From DATBQN01 sp963755825 (GTDB lineage: Bacteria; Acidobacteriota; Thermoanaerobaculia; Multivoradales; UBA5704), in assembly GCA_963755825.1 (NCBI GenBank), contig CAVWLA010000003.1, positions 1-64,000 of the forward strand: a stretch of DNA of 64,000 bases, written 5' to 3'. Shown one piece after another: positions 1 through 9,600 of the stretch; within the stretch, counting starts at the first letter, position 1; each line of letters starts with the position of its first letter. A program made the position numbers and the translations under genes. Below the pieces are notes generated by a model, which worked only from the letters and a program-made list of their open reading frames with translations, had not been told where the DNA came from and did no database searches.

Positions 1-690
1 TCCCCCGCCCACGACCTCGCGGACGGCGAGGGCGAGATCCACCGCGAGCGTCCCCTCGCCGGAGGGGAGGCACGCCGAGCCCCCGGCCGGCGGCGCCGCT
101 GTCGGCCCCGCTGTCGGCCAGGTGTTCGGCCCGGCGAAGAGCACCTGGAAGGGCAGCCCCCGCGCCGGGTCGTGGCCGGGCGCGAGCTCGCCGGCGAGGT
201 CCTCGAACGGCAGGTCGGCATGGGCGAGCGCCGCGCGCAGGGTGTCGTCCGCCGCCGCCAGCAGCCGCTGGAAGGGCGGGTCGCCGGTCCACACGATGCG
301 CAGCGGCAGGAGGCCGGCGCGAGGCCGCTCCTGGCCTGCCTCGGCCGGCGCGAGGCCAGCGGCTCCGATGACGAGATCCTCGGCGCCGCTGGTGCGCGCC
401 AGGAGGGCAGCGAGGCCGGCGAGAAGGAGCACGTCGAGCGAGGTCCTCTCCCGCCACGCCGCCTGGCGCAGGTGAGCCGTCGCAGCCGCCGTCAGTCGCA
501 GGGCGCAGGTCGCGCCGCGGAGGCTGGCGACCGGCGGACGCGGCCGGTCCGCCGGCAGCTCCAGCCCGCTCGGCGCCTCGGCCAGCTCGCGCTGCCAGTA
601 GAGACGCTGCCGCTCGAGCGGCTCGGTGCTCGCGGTTTCGGCGGGCGCGGCCTCGGGGAGCGCCATCGTGCCGGGCTCTTCGCCGCTCAC
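1..690 (-). CDS. NRPS, 5' part only; begins inside a condensation domain (runs off left edge)
   Basis: The frame is open from a GTG at 690 to the window edge (230 codons). The GTG overlaps the TGA of the upstream synthetase in a GTGA, so the two genes are translationally coupled; an ATG at 666 is the alternative start. About 30 residues in, the protein enters the second half of a condensation domain: YWQREL, LELPADRPRPP, then the late motifs LPLRIVW and DLPFEDL. The first half, which carries the catalytic HHxxxDG motif, is absent, and the DNA upstream codes for the thioesterase of the preceding gene. As it stands the domain should be unable to condense. Whether an A domain follows lies outside the window. 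Family assignment is secure; function is doubtful. Confidence 0.75.
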   Translation of the reverse strand, partial: MSGEEPGTMALPEAAPAETASTEPLERQRLYWQRELAEAPSGLELPADRPRPPVASLRGATCALRLTAAATAHLRQAAWRERTSLDVLLLAGLAALLARTSGAEDLVIGAAGLAPAEAGQERPRAGLLPLRIVWTGDPPFQRLLAAADDTLRAALAHADLPFEDLAGELAPGHDPARGLPFQVLFAGPNTWPTAGPTAAPPAGGSACLPSGEGTLAVDLALAVREVVGGG

Positions 691-3600
691 GAGCGGGCCT
701 CCGGGGCCTGCGCCACGCAGGCAATCTGCGGGTCCGCAGCCGTCGGCGCCGCACCGAGCGAACGTTCGATACATTCGCGGAGGCGCTCCGCCAAGCCGGC
801 GACCGCTGGGGGCGCCAGCATGGTGTAGTGATCTGCAGCCATCTCGTGAACCTCGACCGGCTCGGCGGCGAGCGCCGCCCAGCCGTTGGTGGGTTCGCGG
901 GACGCACGCGGGCGGAAGAGGGTCAGGCGGCCGCCGCCGGGACGTGGCCGGTAGGCTGCGTTGGCGCGCACGTTGGCGCGGTAGACGTCGAGGAGCGGCC
1001 TGACCTGCGCCGAGCGCAGGCTGGCCCTGAGCAGGCCGGTCTCGTGCGCCCGGGAGAGGAGCCAATCGAGGGCCGCCGCCTCACCCATCCCCAGCGGCTC
1101 CCCGTCGAGCCAGGAGGCGTCCAGCCCCTGGAGGCCCGCCTGGTCGCGCAGGTAGAGGCGGACGAGGTCGTCCTCGCGCGCGGGCGCCGGCGCCGGCACG
1201 AGCGCCGGCGCCCAGCTGTCGAGGAGCGCCACGAGCGCCACCGGCCGGCCGCGCTGCCGCATCTGGCGCGCCATCTCGAACGCCACGACGCCGCCGAACG
1301 ACCAACCGCCCAGCAGGTAGGGGCCATGCGGCGCGACGGCCTCGACCGCGGCGGCGTACTGGGCGGCCATCGCCGGGAGGTCGTCGACCGCGCGCCCGCC
1401 CGCGAGGCCCGCCGCCTGAATGCCGTAGAACGGCTGCTCGCCGCCCAGCCGGCGGGCGAGCTCGCGATAGGAGAGCACCGCGCCGCCGATGGCGTGAACG
1501 CAGAAGAACGGTGGCCTCTCCGCCGCGGCCGCCTGCAGCTCCGGCTGCAGCTCCGACTGCAGGTCGACGAGGAGCGAGGGCTCGCGCCGGGCGCCGGCCA
1601 GCGCGCCGCCGGAGCCGGCCTCGCCGCGGATGCGCTTCGCGAAGAGCTTCAGCTTGGCGGGCGAGAGGGATTCCAGGCGCCGGGCCGGCTCGCCGGGCAC
1701 CCCCGGCGCGGCCGCCGCAGGCGCGGGCGCCGACGCGACCTTCGGCTCCGGTAGGGCGGCGGGCGCCGGCGCGCTCGCCTCCAGGGTGCCGTCGGCGAGG
1801 CGGCGGACGCGGCGGACGCGCCCACCGGTCGCCGCGCCCGCCGCCTCGCCCCAGATCCCGATCGGCGCCGGGCCACCGTCGAGGCGCACCGCCGGATCCC
1901 ACTCGACCGCCACCTGATGGCGCTCGCCCGCGGAGAGGAGCGGCAGCTCGCTGAGCGGCCGCGCCAGGTCCGTCACCGCGCCCGCCAGGAGTGCCTCGAA
2001 ATGGCCCCGCCAGCGCATCGCCGTCGTAGGGTCGAAGAGCGCCTGGTTGTAGGTGAAGCTCCCCTTCACGCGGCCGCCGACTTCGGTCAGATCGAGGGAG
2101 AGGGCGAAGTTGGTCCCGCCCACGGTCACCTCGACCGGAAACGCCCCGATCTCGGCGCCGGGAACCGCGATCTCCGGCCTCGGCGGTTGCGATTGGAAGA
2201 GGACCTCGAAGAGGGGCGGCTCCCCCGGCCGCTCCGCGCGCAGCGCCTCGACGAGGTACGCGAACGGCAGGTCCTGGTCGTCGTAGGCGGCGAGGGTCGC
2301 CATGCGCGTCTTGGCGAGGAGCTCGCCGAAACCGGGGTCGCCCGCCGCCGCGGCGCGCAGGGCCATGGTGTTGATGAAGAAGCCGAAGAGCGGCTCGAGC
2401 TCGGCGCGCTTGCGGCCCGCGGTGACGGCCGCGACCGCGAACTCGCCCCGGCCGGTGTGCCGGCGGAGGAGGCCCGTGAAGGCGGCGAGGAGCGTCATGA
2501 AGAGGCTCGCCCCCTGGCGGCGCGAGAGGGCGCTCAAGCCGGCGGTGAGGGCGACGTCGAGGTCGACCAGCAGGGCGCCCGAGCGGAAGTACCGTCGCGC
2601 GTCCGGCGGCCGGTCGACGGGCAGGTCGAGGCGCGGCACGCCCCTCAGCCGCGCGGCCGCGGCGCCGAGGAGGCGCGCCAGCGCCTCGCCCTGGAGCCAC
2701 CCTCGCTGCCAGATGGCGAAGTCACGAAACTGGATGGGGAGCTCGGGGAGCGGCGAGGGCTCGCCGGCGCGCGCGGCCCCATAGAGCGCCGTCAGCTCGC
2801 GCGCCAGGACACGCATCGACCAGCCGTCCGACATGATGTGGTGGAAGGTCAGGAGGAGGACGAATGCCTCCTCCTCCCGGCGGAGGAGGGCCGCGCGCAG
2901 GACGGGCCCGCGCGCGAGATCGAAGGGGAGCGTCCTCTCCGCCTCGGCGAGGCGTGCCGTCTCGGCCCCGGCCGCGGCGGGCGGCAGGGCGCGCAGGTCG
3001 ATGAACGGCAGCGGCGGCCGCGAGGGAGGGTCGATCCGCTGCACCGGCTTGCCCCCGACCGCGACGAAGCGCGTGCGGAGCGCCTCGTGGCGGTCGACCA
3101 TCGCGGCGAGCGCCGCGGCGAGCGCCGGCGCCGACAGCGCGCCGCGGAGCTCGAGCGCCAGAGGCACGCTGTAGACCGTGTTGCCCGGCGAGAGCTGGTC
3201 GAAGAGCCAGATCGTCTCCTGGGAGAACGACAGCGGCGCCTCGATGCCGGGGGGCGCCCGCACCAGCGGCGGTGCCACGGCGGTCGCGCCGCTCCCCCGC
3301 AGGCGCTCGATCTCCGCGGCCAATCCCGCCACGGTCGGGCGCTCGAAGAGGACGCGGAGAGGCAGCTCCACGGAGAACGCCTTGAGCACCCGCGAGGTCA
3401 CCTGGGCCGCCACCAGCGAGTGACCGCCCAGGGCGAAGAAGTCGTCCTCCACCCCCACGCGCTGCCGCTCGAGCACCTCCTCCCAGATGCCGGCGAGCAC
3501 CTGCTCGACCGGGGTGCGCGGCGCCAGGTACTCGCCGGCGCTGCCGCGCTCCTCCGGCGCCGGAAGGGCCGCGCGGTCCACCTTGCCGTTCGGGGTGAGC

Positions 3601-6600
3601 GGCAGCCGATCGAGGAGCACCCAGGCGGCCGGCACCATGTAGCCGGGCAGCCGCTCGGCGAGGAAGGCGGCGAGCGCCTGCGCCGAGGGAGCGGGCTCGG
3701 CCGCGGAGCTCACGTAGCCGACCAGCCGCACGTCGCCCGGGCGGTCCTCGCGCGCCACCACCGCCGCCTCGCGCACCGCGGCATGCTCGGCGAGCGCCGC
3801 CTCGATCTCGCCGAGCTCGATGCGGTAGCCGCGCACCTTTACCTGGCGGTCGATCCGCCCGAGGTATTCGAGGTCGCCGTCGGCGCGCCAGCGCGCCAGG
3901 TCGCCGGAGCGATAAAGGCGCGCGCCGAGCGCGCCGCCGGACCGACCCCGGAGCCCGCCCTCGGCCGCGCCGGCGCCGGCGAAAGCATCGGGCACGAAGC
4001 GCTCGGCGGTGAGGGCGGGGCGAGCGAGATATCCTCTCGCCACCCCGGCGCCGCCGACGTGGATCTCCCCCGGCACGCCGATCGGCACCGGCCGGCCGGC
4101 GCCGTCGAGCAGGTGGAGCGCGAGGTCGGCGAGCGGCCGGCCCACGGCGCTCCCCGGCCGCGACAGGTCGCTCTGCCGCAGCCGCCGCCAGGTGGTGTGC
4201 ACCGTCGTCTCCGTGATGCCGTACATGTTGACCAGCAGCGGCCGCTCCTCGCCGTGGCGCTCGAGCCACGGGCCGAGCGACGGAGGATCGAGCGCCTCGC
4301 CGCCGAAGACCACCAGGCGCAGGTCCGCGACCATCGATTCGCCCCGCGCGAGAGCCGATTCCTCGGCCCAGAGGAGCTGCCGGAAGGCCGAGGGCGTCTG
4401 GCTGAGCACCGTCACCCGCTCCCGTCGCAGCAGCTCGTAGAACGCCTCGGTTGAGCGCGCCGTCTCGCTCGCCACGACGACGAGCCGCCCGCCGAAGGCG
4501 AGCGCCCCCCACAGCTCCCAGACCGAGAAGTCGAAGGCGATCGAGTGAAAGAGCGTCCAGACGTCGCCGGGACCGAAGTCGAAGGACTGGCGGATCACGG
4601 CGAAGAGGCGCGCGGCGTTCGCGTGGCTGACCTCGACGCCCTTCGGCCGGCCGGTCGACCCCGAGGTGTAGATGACGTAGGCGAGGTCGCCGGGATCGAC
4701 GCGGGCGGCGCGGTCAGTAAACCGCGGGACCTCGCCGGCGTCCTCCCCCCCGCCCTCCTGCCCTCTGACCAGCCCGTGCAGGCCGACCAAGCCATCGAGG
4801 CCGACCACCCGTGCGACGCCCGCCGGCAGGCGCTCGCGGAGATGCTCCGCGACGACGACGACCGGCGCCCCGGCGTCCGCCAGCGTGTACGCCAGGCGCT
4901 CCGACGGATGGGCGGGGTCGAGCGGCAGATAGGCGCCGCCGGCCGCGAGGATCGCCAGCACTCCCAGGATGAGCTCGGGCGAGCGCTCGGCGCAGAGCCC
5001 CACCAGCATGCCCGGCCCGACCCCGAGCGCCGCCAGCCGGCGCGCCATCCGGCTCGACCGTCGCGCCAGCTCGCCGTAGGTCAGAGCCTGGTCACCGGAG
5101 ACCAGCGCGGAGACCAGCGCCACCGCGTCCGGACGCCGCGCCGCCTGCGCCGCGAAGAGCTCGTGCACCGGGACCGCCCCGCCGTCCACGGGCGTCGCGT
5201 CGCTCCACTCGCGGAGCAGCTGCTGACGTTCCGCGGCGGACAGCGGCAGGCCGACGGACACCAGCCTTTCCTCGCCTCCGCCGGCGAGGCCACCCATGAG
5301 GGCCGCCGCGAGCGCGGCGAACAGGCCCTGCAGATGCCCCAGGCGGCGCTCCACGGTCGTCGCGTCGAAGCGGGCGCGGTCGTAGCCCAGCGAGAGGAGC
5401 AGCCGGTCGCCGCCCGGCACGACGTTCAGGGTGAGGGGATAGTGGGTCTGCTCGATCACCTCGACCTCGGTGATCCGGCGGCCGAGCGCGCTGGCGCGGA
5501 TCGCCTCAGCGTGCGGGTAGTTCTCGAAGACCAGCACGCTGTCGAAGAGCGCCATCCCGCGCGCCACCGGGCTCACTTCCTGGATGCGCACCAGCGGGGC
5601 CGCCTCGTGCTGGCGGAGCTCGGCCTGAGCGGCCTGAAGGCCGGCGAGCCAGGACGAGACGGGCGCCTCGTCGGGCAGGCGGACCCGCGCCGGCAGCGTG
5701 TTGATGAAGAGCCCGAGCATCGCCTCGACGCCCGGCAGGTCCGGTGGCCGTCCAGAGACGGTGGTGCCGAAGACGACGTCCCGCTCGCCGCTCGCGCGGC
5801 CGAGGAGGAGCGCCCAGGCGCCCTGGGCGAGGGTGTTCAAGGTGAGCCCGCGGGCGCGGACGGCGGCGCGCAGCGTCGCGGTCTCCGCCGCGGAGAGGCG
5901 CCGCTCGGCGACGGCCGGGGCGGGCGCCGTGTCGAGGGCCGGCGCCGGGCGGTCCGCGGCGAGCGGCGTGGGAGCCGTGGAGCTCGTTGCGGCGCCGGCT
6001 CCGGAGCCGGCGCCGAAGCCGGCCAGGTAGGCGCCGAAGAAGTCGTCGTCCGCCGCCGGGTCGCGGCGCGACAGCCAGGCGATGAAGTCGCGGTAGGGCG
6101 GCCGCGAGCGGAGCGCCGGCTCGCGGCCGGCGGCGAGCGCCTCGTAGCAGGCGGCGAAGTCGCCGATGAGCGCCGCGTAGGACCAGCCGTCGAGAAGGGC
6201 GTGGTGATGGCTCCACAGGAAGCGCCAGACGCGCTCGCCCGTGCGCACCAGGGTCCAGCGCAGGAGCGGCGGCCGCGCCAGGTCGAAGCCGCGGAGGCGG
6301 TCGGCCCGCACCAGCGCGGCGAAGCGGCCCTCCCGCTCGGGCTCCGCGACCGGGCGCCAGTCCTCTTCGACGATCTCGACCTCAGCCCGCCGGTGGACCG
6401 CCTGGAGGGGCCGCGGCAGGTCGTCGCCGTGGAACGAAGTGCGCAGGACCGGCATGCCGGCGACGATCCGCCGCCAGGCCTCGTGGAAGGCCGCCAGGTC
6501 GAGCTCCCCCTCGAAGGTGGCGTGGAGCTGCTCGACGTACGCTCCCGAGCCCGGCGCATAGAGGCTATGAAAGAGGAGCCCCTCCTGCAGCGGAGAGAGC

Positions 6601-9600
6601 GGATAGGCGTCCTCGACGTCCTCCGGGAGACGGGCGAGGTCCTCCGCGGGGATGGGCGCGAGCGGATCGGCCCCAGCCGCCGGCAAGGTTGCCGACCGAG
6701 CTGCCGGCGAAGGTGTCGGCGCAGCGGCGACCGGGCGCGGCTCGTCCTCCAGCACGAGCGTCAGGACACGGGAGCGGGCGCCGGCGGCGAGCTCCCGGAG
6801 GCGGGCGAGGAGTCCCTCGGCGAGCCGGCGTACGGCCTCCTCCGCGAGGCGGCGGGCGCCGTAGGTCCAGGTCACCTGGAGGCGTCCGGCGGCGACGAAG
6901 GCGCCGACGGCGAGCGTGTGGCTGCGGCGCGCGCGCGGACTCTGCGACGGCCCCACCGGCTCGCCGGCGGCGGCGAACGGCGAGTCGACGGGGAGCACCG
7001 CGTCGAGCTGGCCCAGGTAGTTGAAGCTGACCGGGGAGGGCGGCCGGTCGCGGAGGGCCGCCGCCGCCGGCTGCTCGGAGAGGTAGCGCAGGAGCCCGTA
7101 GCCGAGGCCGCGCCCCGGCACGGCGGCGAGCTGACGGCGGACGGCGGCGAGGCCCGCCTCCGGGCGCGGGTCGTCGCCGGGCACCAGGCGCACGGGGTAG
7201 AGGCTGGTAAACCAGCCGACGCTCCGCGAGAGGTCGAGATCCCCGCCCCGGCTGTCGCTCCGATCGCCGCCGACCTCCTCGCGGCCGTGCCCCTCGAGGT
7301 CGATGCAGACGGCGCGGCCGGGACCGGCGAGCGTCGCGGCGAGCGCGGCGACGAGGGCGTCGGCGATCGAGGCGCCATAGGCCGCCGGGAGCGCCCGCAG
7401 GAGATCGGCGGTGTCCTCCTCGCCGAGCTCGACGACGACGCTGGCTGTCGTCGCCATGGTGTCCTCGGCGTCGGCAGTCGGCGGAGTGGGCGGCGGAGCG
7501 AGCAGCGGCTCCGGCTCCGGCGCGGTCTGCGCCAGCCAGAAGGCGATCTCGGGCTCGGCCGCCATCGTCCGCGCCTGCTCGGCGAGCCGCTCGGCCCAGC
7601 GGCGGAACGAGGCGGTCCGCGGCGGCAGGCGAGCCGGCTCGCCGCGGCCGATCTGGCGCCAGGCCGTCGCCAGGTCGTCCAGGAGGATGCGCCAGGAGAC
7701 TCCATCGACGGCCAGGTGGTGGACGGCGAGGAACAGCCGCGCCTCGCCCGCCGGCAGATCGAGCCAGAGACCGCGGAGGAGCGGTCCGGCCGCGAGGTCG
7801 AGGCTCCCCTGGGCGGCCGCGGCAGCCGCCGTGACCTCCGTTCGTGCCCGCTCCTCGGCCAGCCCCGAGAGGTCGATCCGCGCCATTTCCTGTCGCCCCT
7901 GACTCGTCGAGATCGCCGAGCTCGCCGGGCTCGCCGGCGGCGCTTCCGGCTGTGGGGCGAGACGCCGCTGGCGCCAGCGCCCTTCCTCGCGCCGGAAGCG
8001 CAGGCGCAGGGCGTCGTGGCGGGCGACCAGGGCTGCGATCGCCCGCGTCAGGGCGGCGGCGGGGGCCGGCGGCGGCCGCCGCACGGCGAGGAGGAGCGCC
8101 TGGTTGAAGTGATGCGGATCGGCGGGCTCCCGGTCGAGGAACCAGCGCTGGATGGGGGTCAAGGGGACCTCGCCGGCGGCTTCCTCCTCCTCTGGAGCGC
8201 CGGCCTGCTCGGCGGTCTGCTGGACGGCCTGCTGGACGACAGCGGCGAGCCCGGCGATCGTCGGGTGCTCGAAGACCTGCCGTGGGGTGATGCGGCAGCC
8301 CGCCTGGCCCGCCCGCGCCACCACCTGGAGGGAGAGGATCGAGTCGCCACCCAGGGCGAAGAAGTTGTCGTGGACCCCCACCTCCGGCAGCCGCAGGACC
8401 TCGGCCCAGAGGCCGGCGAGGAGCTCCTCGACCTGGCCGCGCGGGGCGGTGCGCTCGTCCGCGCCGGCGCGCGCCTCGGCCGCGTCGTCGGCATCCCCGA
8501 GCGCCAGAAGCGCCCGCAGATCGACCTTGCCGTTGGGCGTCAGCGGCAGCGCTTCGAGGCGCACGAAGGCGGCCGGCAGCATCGGCTCGGGGAGCGTCCT
8601 CGCGAGCCGTGCCCGCAGGTCGGCAGCCGTCCGCTCCGCCGGCGCGGCGACGTAGGCGACGAGGCGCAGCGCACCGTCGCGCTCGCGCGGCACGACCGCC
8701 GCGGCGCGCACGCCGGGGCAGGCGGCGAGGGCCGCCTCGATCTCCCCCAGCTCGACGCGATGACCGCGGATCTTGACCTGGCGGTCGGCGCGGCCGAGGA
8801 ACTCGAGCTCGCCGTCCGGCCGCCGCCGCGCCAGGTCGCCGGTCCTGTAGAGCCGGGCTCCGCGGCCGCCGCCGAAGCCGTCGGGCAGGAAGCGCTCGGC
8901 GGCGAGCTCCGGCCGGCCGAGATAGCCGCGGGCGAGCGCCGTGCCGCCGACGTGCATCTCCCCCGCGACGCCGGGGGGGACGAGGCGCCCGTGGCGGTCC
9001 AGCAGATGCACCTGGAGATGGGCGAGCGGCCGCCCGATCGGGCTCGCCAGGCTCGGAGCCATCGCCAGGTCGGCCCTGCCGAGCGGCCGCCAGGTGGCGT
9101 GCACCGTCGTCTCGGTGATGCCGTACATGTTGACCAGCCTCGGCCGGGTCTCCCCGAAGCGGCCGAGCCAGCCGGCGAGAACCGCTGGATCGAGCGCCTC
9201 GCCGCCGAAGATCACCAGCCGCAGATCCGCCAGGCCGGCGTCGCCGGCCAGCGCCGCCACCGCCGCGGGCGCCAGCTGGGCGAAGGCCGAGGGGGTCTGG
9301 TTCAAGATCGTCACCCGCTCGGCGACGAGGAGGCGCAGCAGCTCCTCGGGCGCGCGGCTGACCGCGTAGGGCACGATCACCAGACGGCCGCCGTGGGCGA
9401 GCGCTCCCCAGATCTCCCAGACCGAGAAATCGAAGGCGAAGGAATGGAAGAGGGTCCAGACGTCGTCCGGCCCGAAGCCGAAGAGCGGACGGGTGGCGGC
9501 GAGCAGGCGCGAGACGTCGCCGTGGGTGACCGCGACCCCCTTCGGACGCCCGGTGGACCCCGAGGTATAGATGACGTAGGCGAGGTGGTCGCCCCCGGAG

